Assembly (NCBI GenBank): GCA_913057765.1
Contig: CAJXPH010000044.1
Span: forward strand, 1 to 14,897
Length of the DNA stretch: 14,897 nucleotides
Origin: an uncultured Campylobacteraceae bacterium
GTDB taxonomy: Bacteria > Campylobacterota > Campylobacteria > Campylobacterales > Arcobacteraceae
Direction: 5' to 3'
In this document: positions 1 to 7,063 of the stretch, one piece after another
Numbering within the stretch: the stretch's first letter is position 1
Layout: each line of letters begins with the position of its first letter
The notes under the pieces: model-generated
Database searches by the model: none
The model's input: the letters and a program-made list of their open reading frames with translations, nothing else
Told to the model about the DNA's origin: nothing
Position numbers and translations under genes: made by a program

Positions 1-49
1 ACGAGATCCTCTCTGGTCTCGTGGGCTCGGAGATGTGTATAAGAGACAG
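1..49 (+). other. Nextera i7-side library adapter (not genomic)
   Basis: Positions 1-7 match the end of the Illumina i7 primer. Positions 8-15 (CCTCTCTG) are an 8-base index that fits the orientation of Nextera N708 from memory. Positions 16-49 are the Nextera read-2 transposase sequence, ending in the 19-bp mosaic end AGATGTGTATAAGAGACAG (31-49). This is synthetic sequence left at the contig edge; genomic DNA begins at base 50, inside a transporter gene. Confidence 0.98.
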
Positions 50-937
50 ATTTATTACTGTTCTCATTGTAGCACCCGCGCCAGGTATTGCACCGACTAA
101 AGAACAAAGAGAATTACCAATACCTTGTGCAATAAGTTCTTGATTTGGTTTATGTTTAGTTTTAGTCATAGAATCAGCAACTAAAGAAGTTAAAAGAGTA
201 TCAATTGCTCCTAAAAGTGCAAGTGTAATTGATAAAGTTATAATTGTATCAAGTTTTAAAATATCAAATTTTGTAGGAATTGTAAATTCAGGTAAACCCA
301 TTGGTATTTCACCAATAGTAGGAATTTCATATCCCATATACATTGTATAGTATGTTACAAAAACTAAAGCAATAAGTGCAGGAGGAATATATTTTGAGAC
401 AATTTGAGGTGTCATAAACATTATACCTAACGTAATATATGCAATAATCATAGATTCATCATTTGCTAAATGAAAAGTAGCCGGAAGTTCTATTAATGTA
501 TGAATAACAGAACCATATGCTTCAACCCCAACAAAAGGATTGATCTGTAAAATAATAATTATTACACCAATACCACTCATAAACCCTGAAATAACGGGAT
601 AAGGAATATATTTAACCCATTTACCAATTTTAATAAGTCCTAAAGAAACTTGTATAAGACCAGCGAGAAATATTACCATGATAACAGATTCAAAATCATC
701 TTGAAAAGATATAATTGCAGTAGCAGTGATTACTGTCATAGGTCCAGTTGGACCAGAAATTTGAGTTGGAGTTCCACCAAAAAGAGAGGCGAAAAAGCCA
801 AGGATAATTGCACCGTATAGGCCAGCAGTTGCACCGGCTCCACTTGCAACACCAAAAGCTAATGCTAAAGGGAGAGCTACTACAGCGGCTGTTACACCAC
901 CAAATATATCATTTTTTATACTATTAGCATTAATCAA
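50..937 (-). CDS. SulP-family anion transporter, BicA-like, 3' end missing
   Basis: The frame is open from 937 down to the adapter junction, giving 296 residues of a family that is usually 500-570 long. The missing C-terminal part would hold the last membrane helices and the cytoplasmic STAS domain. The N-terminus shows the SulP core: GGVTAAVVALPLALAFG, then AGLYGAIILGFFASLFGG, then ISGPTGPMTV, and later LGAIDTLLTSLVADS and PGAGATMRTVIN. From memory these resemble cyanobacterial BicA, a sodium-dependent bicarbonate transporter, more than sulfate permeases; the substrate is inference. I chose a TTG start at 937 because a strong AGGGGAG ribosome binding site lies 6 bases upstream and no in-frame ATG fits. 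The gene starts 21 bases after the der stop codon, so it is probably co-transcribed with der. The truncation is a contig edge, not a mutation. Confidence 0.9.
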
Positions 938-958
938 ACAACTCTCCCCTTTTATTGT

Positions 959-2383
959 CTAAATATCTTCTTCGTGTTCCTCATCTAATTCTCTTTGACC
1001 TTTAGCCCTTGTAACAAGGTGAATAGGTGTACCTTCAAAATTTATGTTATTTCTTAAGAAGTTTATCAAATATCTCTTGTAAGAAAAGTGTAAAAGATTA
1101 GGTTTATTCATAACTAATGCAATTCTTGGAGGTTTTGTTTCAAATTGTGTCGAATAATAGATTCTTAAAAATGTACCATTTGGACTAGGAAGTGAATGTC
1201 TGATTGTCGCAGTTTCAATTGCTTTATTTAAAACAGATGTAGGAATTCTTTGAGCATAGTTTTCATATATCTCAACAAGTTTATCTTTTAATCTATCAAT
1301 ACTTCTTCCAGTTTTAGCAGAAACAGCAATAATAGGGGCATAATAAAGAAATTTAAATTTACTTCTTACTTTTTCTTCAACAACTTTAAAGTCATCTCTA
1401 TTTTCATCCCATTTATTAAGAACTACAATTGTTCCTAAACCATATTCATCAACAAGTCCAGCAATCTTTTCATCTAAATCAACTAAATCCTCAGATGCAT
1501 CAAGAACTAAAAGTGCAAGATTAGCTTTTTCTAACATCTCTTTTGTTCTCATTAAAGCAAATTTCTCAATTCCTTCAATACTACCACGTCTTCTTAAACC
1601 AGCAGTGTCAACAAAAGTAATACTTTTGTCTTTATATTCAAAAGTTTCATCTACAGGGTCAATTGTTGTTCCTGCAATAGGAGATACAACCGAACGTTCT
1701 TCTCCTACTAATGCATTTAATATAGAAGATTTACCAACATTAACACGACCTATAATAGCTACTTTTATTTTTCCATCATCTTCAACTACCGACTCATTGA
1801 TATCTTCAATCGGATCTAAAATGTCTTCAAGAAAATCGTCATCTTGTTCAATTATAACTTCTTCAACAACATCTCTAGGAGGTAATTCGGCATAAATCCA
1901 TTCAAATAGAGTTTTTGTACCTCTATTATGAGATACAGAGATACCAAACATATCATCTTCAGAAATTCCAAATTCATAAAATTCCCAAAGTTGTTCTTTT
2001 TCTTTATCGTTGTCGATTTTATTTACTACTAGAGCAAGTTTTTTGCCTAAAGCTTGAAGCTCATAAAATAGTTCTTTATCTTTTTCATCTGGTAGTCTTT
2101 TCCCATCCACCATAAAAAGTATTATATCAGCCTCTTTTGCACACTCAACTGCTTTTCTTTTTACATTTGAAAATATTGCATCATTAGTTTCGTCAATACC
2201 ACCAGTATCTAACATTAAAGCATCTCTATCTAAAATTTCGATTTCATGTCTTCTAATATCTCTTGTAGTTCCAGCTATATCAGAAACAATAGCGATTCTT
2301 TTTTTTGCAATTCTATTAAATAAAGAGGATTTCCCAACATTTGGTTGTCCTATAAGTGCAATCTTTTTTAGTGTGTTATCCAT
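959..2383 (-). CDS. der: Ribosome biogenesis GTPase Der (EngA)
   Basis: Der is an essential GTPase that binds the 50S ribosomal subunit during its assembly. The 474-residue protein has the family's two tandem G domains. The first has GQPNVGKS (12-19), DTGG (59-62) and NKID (121-124). The second has GRVNVGKS (212-219), DTAG (259-262) and NKWD (323-326). A C-terminal KH-like domain follows (about 365-474). An acidic linker rich in Asp and Glu (about 174-204) joins the two G domains, as is usual for Der. The length is normal. The start is the first ATG after an upstream terminator; its ribosome binding site is weak (AGGGA about 12 bases upstream). The hpf terminator ends only about 20 bp before this start, so the promoter must overlap that terminator or der relies on readthrough. 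The SulP gene follows closely. Confidence 0.97.
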   Translation of the reverse strand: MDNTLKKIALIGQPNVGKSSLFNRIAKKRIAIVSDIAGTTRDIRRHEIEILDRDALMLDTGGIDETNDAIFSNVKRKAVECAKEADIILFMVDGKRLPDEKDKELFYELQALGKKLALVVNKIDNDKEKEQLWEFYEFGISEDDMFGISVSHNRGTKTLFEWIYAELPPRDVVEEVIIEQDDDFLEDILDPIEDINESVVEDDGKIKVAIIGRVNVGKSSILNALVGEERSVVSPIAGTTIDPVDETFEYKDKSITFVDTAGLRRRGSIEGIEKFALMRTKEMLEKANLALLVLDASEDLVDLDEKIAGLVDEYGLGTIVVLNKWDENRDDFKVVEEKVRSKFKFLYYAPIIAVSAKTGRSIDRLKDKLVEIYENYAQRIPTSVLNKAIETATIRHSLPSPNGTFLRIYYSTQFETKPPRIALVMNKPNLLHFSYKRYLINFLRNNINFEGTPIHLVTRAKGQRELDEEHEEDI

Positions 2384-2404
2384 TTAAGTTTTTTGTCCCT
2401 TTTA

Positions 2405-2441
2405 AATTAAAAAAGGCATTAGCTATAAAAGCTAATACCTT
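2405..2441 (-). terminator. Rho-independent terminator after hpf
   Basis: On the minus strand a 12-bp stem (2441-2430 pairing with 2424-2413, one G-U pair) closes a 5-base loop. It is followed at once by a run of seven T (2414-2408) and then AATTT. It lies between the hpf stop (2464) and the der start (2383), so it should end hpf transcripts. The opposite direction has only a short T run, so it looks one-way. Confidence 0.85.
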
Positions 2442-2463
2442 TACAAAACTTAGAATATACTTT

Positions 2464-3006
2464 TTAGTATAATCCAAATTTTCCTTCGTCACTTGATTTA
2501 TATAATACTCTCATATTATCATCTTTATCATAGAAGACTTTAAATGCAGCGTCAGAACCTTTTAATTCAGTTAATGCTTCTTCCATATCCATTGGTTTAT
2601 AAGAATTTAATCTAACAGGATAAACTTCATTATCTAACTTATCTAATTCATTAGCAATTTCATCTTCAATTTCTGCAGATGCAACTTCAGTAAGTTTAGT
2701 AGCTCTATGTCCAGTGATTTTATCATGGTGTCTTCTAAGTACTTTTGAAACTCTATCAACAGCAATATCAATTGCAGAATATAAATCTTTATCTTTTTGT
2801 TTTACAACAACCGTATCTAAATGAGCAATATTTAAAGTAAATTCAAATGTAAATGCTTTTCTTCCATTTTTCTCTTCTTGAGAAATAATAGAGTTTACCG
2901 ATATAATATCTAAATTATATTTTTTAAAAATTTCTACTGAACTATTAACATAATCTTTAATTGGCTCAGTTAATTCTATGTGTCTTCCTACAATACTTGT
3001 ATTCAT
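2464..3006 (-). CDS. hpf: Long-form ribosome hibernation promoting factor (HPF)
   Basis: HPF binds the 30S decoding region in slow growth or stationary phase; the long form also drives 100S ribosome dimers. The 180-residue length fits the long form. Residues 1-100 form the S30AE/RaiA domain (start MNTSIVGRHIELTEPIKDYV, basic patch KVLRRHHDK near 88-96). An acidic linker follows (about 109-125). Residues about 127-180 form the dimerisation domain, with VYPVRLNSYKPMDMEEAL and the end FKVFYDKDDNMRVLY. The ATG at 3006 has a clear AAAGGAG site 6 bases upstream. It appears to be a single-gene unit, with a hairpin upstream at the end of the EF-hand gene and a strong terminator downstream. I found no confident promoter in 3007-3096, which is AT-rich. 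Confidence 0.96.
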   Translation of the reverse strand: MNTSIVGRHIELTEPIKDYVNSSVEIFKKYNLDIISVNSIISQEEKNGRKAFTFEFTLNIAHLDTVVVKQKDKDLYSAIDIAVDRVSKVLRRHHDKITGHRATKLTEVASAEIEDEIANELDKLDNEVYPVRLNSYKPMDMEEALTELKGSDAAFKVFYDKDDNMRVLYKSSDEGKFGLY

Positions 3007-3096
3007 AACATACTCCTTTAATAATAAAGAGATTTTAACATAAGTAATATAAAAGAAGGATTTATGCAGGTTAATATTGTAAAAATAATTTAAAGA

Positions 3097-3123
3097 TTAG
3101 CTACGCTTGTTACGCGTAGCTAA
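3097..3123 (-). terminator. Hairpin at the end of the EF-hand gene, possible terminator
   Basis: A perfect 10-bp inverted repeat (3097-3106 with 3114-3123, 7-base loop) starts inside the last codons and the stop codon of the EF-hand gene. On the minus strand it is followed by ATCTTTAAATTATTTTT, which is T-rich but not a clean T run. It is therefore a plausible but imperfect intrinsic terminator, or a 3'-end mRNA stabiliser. Confidence 0.6.
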
Positions 3124-3976
3124 AAAGTGAGCTTGTATTTGAGTTTTCTAAATAAGAATTTATTTCACCATTGTTATTTTGATTATTAATAGCTTTTAAT
3201 AAACCATCAAAATTTTTTGAGTCAATAGACAAATCATCATCTTCATTATTTGATTTAAGCATATCCATTAGTACACCTAGATTATCAAGTGCATTTTGTT
3301 GATTTGAAGATAAATCAGAAGTATCACTTTCACTTGTACCGTAAGCTTCTTCTAATTCAGCTAAAGATACCACTCCATCTTCATTTGTATCAAGTATGTC
3401 AAATACTTCCTCTGCAGAAGATGAACCGCCCCCTCCTCCGGAAGGTGGGGGAGGAGGTGTTCCTCCTTGAGCAGCTCCAACTCCCGCAAGTGTTCCAACT
3501 TCTTGTGCATCAAAACCTGATTCTTCCATGGCACTTGCTAATTCTGCTGATGGTTGAATACCTGCTTCTTTGAAAGCTGCAACAATACTTTGAGCATCAC
3601 TTTCACTCAAATTATCAGCATCGTAATTTGCTAAAACAGAAGATATAGTTTCTTCTTGAGAAGAAGAGATACCTCTATTACCAGACGTTCTTTCAAAACC
3701 AAGAGATGAAAGCATAGATTGAAATTCTTCTTTGGAAGGCATTTCTCCATCAAACTCGGACATTTTTGAATCAATCGTAGATGTTAGTTCAGATTGAGAA
3801 ACTAAGCCATCTGAATCTAAATCATATGAAGAAAAGTTTTCTGAACTAACACCCATTTCTTCAATACTAAGTGAAGAATCTGAATCCGTATCTTTTTTAG
3901 AAATCATATGAGTTGCTATATTACCGTTTGTTGGCATAACTAAACTTGCCATTGAGCTCATTTCTATAGAGTTCAT
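3110..3976 (-). CDS. EF-hand calcium-binding protein, unknown role
   Basis: The 288-residue protein has three good EF-hand loops: DTDSDSSLSIEE (29-40, Ser at the usual Gly), DLDSDGLVSQSE (52-63, canonical) and DTNEDGVVSLAE (196-207, canonical). A degenerate, Asn-rich loop lies near 265-277. Between the halves is a low-complexity linker with five prolines and five glycines (174-184). I see no signal peptide or membrane helix; the protein is Ser-, Asp- and Glu-rich. The ATG at 3976 has AAGGAG 5 bases upstream. It sits 64 bp after fliD with its own promoter, whose element matches that of the response regulator. Calcium binding is well supported by the loops. A role in motility, adhesion or export is only inferred from its position; I do not recognise a named family. 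Confidence 0.85.
   Translation of the reverse strand: MNSIEMSSMASLVMPTNGNIATHMISKKDTDSDSSLSIEEMGVSSENFSSYDLDSDGLVSQSELTSTIDSKMSEFDGEMPSKEEFQSMLSSLGFERTSGNRGISSSQEETISSVLANYDADNLSESDAQSIVAAFKEAGIQPSAELASAMEESGFDAQEVGTLAGVGAAQGGTPPPPPSGGGGGSSSAEEVFDILDTNEDGVVSLAELEEAYGTSESDTSDLSSNQQNALDNLGVLMDMLKSNNEDDDLSIDSKNFDGLLKAINNQNNNGEINSYLENSNTSSLFSYA
3432..3457 (-). repeat. GC-rich Pro/Gly linker with 8-bp inverted repeat
   Basis: Inside the EF-hand gene, CCTCCTCC (3432-3439) and GGAGGAGG (3450-3457) form a perfect 8-bp inverted repeat with a 10-base spacer. It encodes the five-proline and five-glycine stretch of the linker. It stands out sharply from the AT-rich surroundings and would fold strongly in mRNA. 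The proline run would be expected to depend on elongation factor EF-P. Confidence 0.7.
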
Positions 3977-4005
3977 AGATACTCCTTATTTAATCTTATT
4001 TTTTA

Positions 4006-4040
4006 ATAATACTATTTTAAAGTAAACACTAAGTAACAAT
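4006..4040 (-). promoter_or_regulatory. EF-hand gene promoter with direct-repeat operator
   Basis: On the minus strand: ATTGTTAC (4040-4033), 6 bp, TTTACTTT (4026-4019), 7 bp, then TATTAT as -10 (4011-4006). The two TTAC boxes are 11 bp apart, the usual spacing for OmpR/PhoB-type regulators bound to one face of DNA. The same layout, with both 8-bp boxes identical, lies in front of the response regulator gene (13138-13172). The element fills the gap between the fliD stop (4041) and the EF-hand start (3976). Function is inferred from sequence identity and spacing. Confidence 0.65.
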
Positions 4041-5381
4041 TTAGTCATCGCCATCAATAATTGCCTGTAGTGATGCAAAATCATTTTCCATTTGATTTAT
4101 TATTACAGTATATGCTGCAAATTGAGTAGACATAGTTTCATATTTTTCATCTAAAGCTTCAGAAGCACTTTCATAATCATCATTTAATGTTTCTAAATAT
4201 TCATCTAATCTCTCTTCATATGAAGTTAATAAGCCACCAGTACTATCATCTAATGCATCTAAATAAGTTTTTAAACCAGTTCCAATCCCTTCTTTTTCTG
4301 CATATCCAACAAACAGTTCTTTAACATCATCAAAATTATTCGTCAAGGATTCAGTTAATACCGTACTATCAATTTCCATATAGCCATTACTATCAAAAGA
4401 TATTCCATAAATAAATGCATTTTCTTCATCATCTAAACCATAGGAAACATAAAAGAAATTTTTAATATCACTCATTATTGTTCTTAATGTACTACTATCA
4501 GATATGATAATAGTATCATCTTCATCTCCAAGAATATAAGAATTTACTAAATCTACTAATTCATTATATATAGTTGCCATAGATTCCATTGCATTTACTA
4601 CATATGATTCATCTAATTCTATACTAATAGAGGAATCTCCCGTTTCAACAGCAGATATAATTAAACCATTATCCATTGAAAATTTATTTGAAGACAAGTT
4701 ATAATCGATACCATCTACTGTAGCTTTAAGGTTTTGTGCAGTTAATACATGATTATCTATATTATCAAAACCTAAATCTAGAGCTCCTGTCTGAGCAATT
4801 GTTATTGCATTAGTTAAGCCACTTTCGGCACTTTTTATAACAAACCGATAAGATTCATCACTAACTTGTTCTAAAGCAACGTCTAAAGAAGTGTTATAAC
4901 TCATTTCAGTTAATAATTCTTCATAAGTCTGTCCCGTTGTTACAAAATCATAAGTTTCATCGCCAATTGTAATACTTAAAGTTCCATCATCCATAGTAGC
5001 TTCATTATCGTTAATTATATCAGATTGATAAACATCTTTTGTAGCAAGTTGTGAAATAGATATATTTATAGTTCCAGCATTTAAAGAACTTGTATCCGCA
5101 GCATCAAAAACAACTGAATCACCAGTAGTATTTGCACTTACTTCATCAAATACATTTGTATCACTTGTATATAAATCAAAACTCTCCATTACAGTAAGTA
5201 ATTCTAATATTTTACTATCAACTGCCTCAATTGCTTCAATTTCAGCTTCAGTGTCTTCTATCTCAGCTGTTATTGGATCGAGCTGGGATGTACTATCTGC
5301 TGCTTTTAATTTATCAATTAGTGTTTGGTCTAAAGTAACACCACTACTCGAACTACCTAATCCTAAAATTCCATCAGCCAT
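4041..5381 (-). CDS. fliD: Flagellar filament cap protein FliD (HAP2)
   Basis: FliD is exported through the flagellum and forms the distal cap under which flagellin subunits polymerise. The 446-residue protein has the FliD N-terminal region (GLGSSSSGVTLDQTLIDKL, 7-25), a coiled stretch rich in Glu and Ile (about 38-62), and SISQLA (108-113), typical of FliD. A flagellin_IN-type module follows (about 131-197: GTLSITIGDETYDF, QTYEELL, then YRFVIKSAESG). The C-terminal domain (about 285-446) ends in a long coiled coil (about 380-440). There is no signal peptide, as expected for a type III export substrate. It is much shorter than Campylobacter FliD (over 600 residues, from memory). AAGGAG lies 5 bases before the ATG, and only 12 bp separate it from flgK upstream. 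Confidence 0.93.
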   Translation of the reverse strand: MADGILGLGSSSSGVTLDQTLIDKLKAADSTSQLDPITAEIEDTEAEIEAIEAVDSKILELLTVMESFDLYTSDTNVFDEVSANTTGDSVVFDAADTSSLNAGTINISISQLATKDVYQSDIINDNEATMDDGTLSITIGDETYDFVTTGQTYEELLTEMSYNTSLDVALEQVSDESYRFVIKSAESGLTNAITIAQTGALDLGFDNIDNHVLTAQNLKATVDGIDYNLSSNKFSMDNGLIISAVETGDSSISIELDESYVVNAMESMATIYNELVDLVNSYILGDEDDTIIISDSSTLRTIMSDIKNFFYVSYGLDDEENAFIYGISFDSNGYMEIDSTVLTESLTNNFDDVKELFVGYAEKEGIGTGLKTYLDALDDSTGGLLTSYEERLDEYLETLNDDYESASEALDEKYETMSTQFAAYTVIINQMENDFASLQAIIDGDD

Positions 5382-5393
5382 TCATACTCCTTA

Positions 5394-6674
5394 TTACATA
5401 TTTAAAAGTGTTTGTAACATTTCATCTACTACAGTTATCACTTTTGCATTAGCTTCATATGCAGCTTGATATTGCAATAGATTTATCATCTCTTCATCAC
5501 TATCTACTTTTGTAAAATTATCAAAGTTACTTTGTAATGACTGAACAACAACATCTTGTGCTTCAAGTTTGAAATTGTTAGTTTCTACTCTAGAAGATAT
5601 TTCAACACGTAAAGATTGATAAAATTCACTAAACGATGTCATATCAGTACTTGTTGAGTCTATGCTATATTCACCCCATTGGATTTGAGCTAAATTTTCT
5701 AAGTCATTATTTGTTAAATCACTTATTGCAGATGAATCAAAAATCATAGAAGACACAGTATCTCCACTGTAAATAGGTGTTGTACTATTTGCATTAACTT
5801 CATCAATTAAAGCTTTAGTAAAATCATCTAATGATTGCATAGTAGAATAGATAGATGAACTATCTTCACTTAAATTATCACTTAAAGATTTCATAGAGCC
5901 ACTAGAAAGGTTAAGTTCATTGTTATATACAGTTAAATAAATATTTCCTTCTTCTTCAGTAACACTAATTTCATGTAAGTTTGTACCATTAAAAATAGTT
6001 GTTACACCACCTATTTTTAATGTATAGTTATCATTACTCGTATCAACCTCAATATTTGAATAATTACTCAAGTCCTTTTCTAATTGATCTCTCTTATCAA
6101 GTAAATCATCTCTTTGTCCACTACTTTGTTCTATTTGTTCATTTAAATATACAATTTGAGATAGAATTTCATTTACTTGATATACTTCATTCTCTAATTG
6201 AGAGAGTGTATTTTTTTCAATAGTCTCTAAATCACTATATAAATCTTTTAAACTTGATACTAGTATTTCAGATTGATTTTCAAGGTCTGACTTATATATA
6301 TTACTACTAGGATTAGAACGTAGGTTTTCAATTGATTGAAAGTAATCATTCAAAGACACAGATAATCCACTACTTTCAGTTTCTTGAAACATAATTTCTA
6401 TTTGTGACAGAATCTCGTCTTCTTGCTCATAAAAAGATTGTTCACTAGTTTGTTTTATTAATTGATCATATAAGAACTGGTTTGTTGTTCTTGTAATACC
6501 ATCAAAAGATACTCCGTTGCCTATATTACTTTCTAAAGAGCTAAGTTCACTTGTATTTACAACTCTTTTTTTATAACCTTCTGTATTTTCATTAGCTATA
6601 TTATTTGAAGTTGCATCTATTGCATACCTTGAAGTAAAAAGTCCAGATTGTGCAGTATATAAAGAATCCATCAT
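5394..6674 (-). CDS. flgK: Flagellar hook-filament junction protein FlgK (HAP1)
   Basis: FlgK forms the first junction ring between hook and filament. The N-terminus is the flagellar rod/hook signature (SLYTAQSGLFTSRYAIDA, then NNIANENTEGYKK at 24-36). Two coiled segments follow (about 77-100 and 135-195, including YLNEQIEQSSGQRDDLLDKR). Then come the FlgK-type SSGSMKSLSDNL region and the C-terminal helix LLQYQAAYEANAKVITVVDE. At 426 residues it is clearly shorter than the enterobacterial (about 547) and Campylobacter (about 600) proteins, so the variable outer domains are reduced. Two adjacent ATG codons (6674 and 6671) follow AAAGGA; the first is 6 bases away and preferred. It lies 10 bp after the small FlgD-like gene and 12 bp before fliD, within one operon. 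Confidence 0.93.
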   Translation of the reverse strand: MMDSLYTAQSGLFTSRYAIDATSNNIANENTEGYKKRVVNTSELSSLESNIGNGVSFDGITRTTNQFLYDQLIKQTSEQSFYEQEDEILSQIEIMFQETESSGLSVSLNDYFQSIENLRSNPSSNIYKSDLENQSEILVSSLKDLYSDLETIEKNTLSQLENEVYQVNEILSQIVYLNEQIEQSSGQRDDLLDKRDQLEKDLSNYSNIEVDTSNDNYTLKIGGVTTIFNGTNLHEISVTEEEGNIYLTVYNNELNLSSGSMKSLSDNLSEDSSSIYSTMQSLDDFTKALIDEVNANSTTPIYSGDTVSSMIFDSSAISDLTNNDLENLAQIQWGEYSIDSTSTDMTSFSEFYQSLRVEISSRVETNNFKLEAQDVVVQSLQSNFDNFTKVDSDEEMINLLQYQAAYEANAKVITVVDEMLQTLLNM

Positions 6675-6684
6675 AATGAATCCT

Positions 6685-7053
6685 TTAATATATTTTTATA
6701 ACATCTGTAAAATTTATATATGAGATATCACTATCTAATACATATTTCTTATCAATATTATCAAAGCCTACTACTTCATGACATATTAAATTAACATTAC
6801 TATTTCCAGATATTTGTAAAGATGAAATATTATACTGCTTATTTTTACCACTATTATTTATTCTTCCATCTTCTACAACTCTATCTATAACATTTACTAA
6901 ATTTGTTACTGTCAATTGAATCATTGTTTCTTGTAGTTTTATTAACATCTCTTCTAAATGATTAAAATTTGATGTTTGGTGATTTTGTACAAAAAAACTA
7001 TAACAATCTTGTACTTGGGATTGTAAATCTATTAAATCAACTTGATTCTTCAT
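6685..7053 (-). CDS. Small FlgD-like protein between flgL and flgK
   Basis: The 122-residue protein has no family I know by name, but its C-terminal half matches FlgD from this same window. VVEDGRINNSGKNKQYNISS (59-78) lines up with VVENGDLNDSGDSKQYKVSS of FlgD, and over 23 positions 13 are identical. Both proteins also end in a related motif, FTDVIKIY versus YTNVTKIY. The N-terminal half (1-55) looks helical and lacks the FlgD hook-binding segment with its QDPTEP motif. It therefore looks like a FlgD beta domain on a short helical stem. It has a clear AAAGGAT site 5 bases before the ATG and 10-bp gaps to flgL and flgK, so it is a real operon member. Campylobacter jejuni has the chaperone gene flgN next to flgK, so a chaperone is an alternative role, although the similarity favours a FlgD paralogue. 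Confidence 0.85.
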   Translation of the reverse strand: MKNQVDLIDLQSQVQDCYSFFVQNHQTSNFNHLEEMLIKLQETMIQLTVTNLVNVIDRVVEDGRINNSGKNKQYNISSLQISGNSNVNLICHEVVGFDNIDKKYVLDSDISYINFTDVIKIY

Positions 7054-7063
7054 AAAATATCCT

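Noticed and set aside
1605..2115. Plus-strand open frames opposite der, and others opposite fliD, flgK, flgL, the EF-hand, kinase and regulator genes
   Set aside because: They lie antisense to clear conserved genes, have no recognisable domains and no ribosome binding sites; they are shadows of the AT-rich coding strand.
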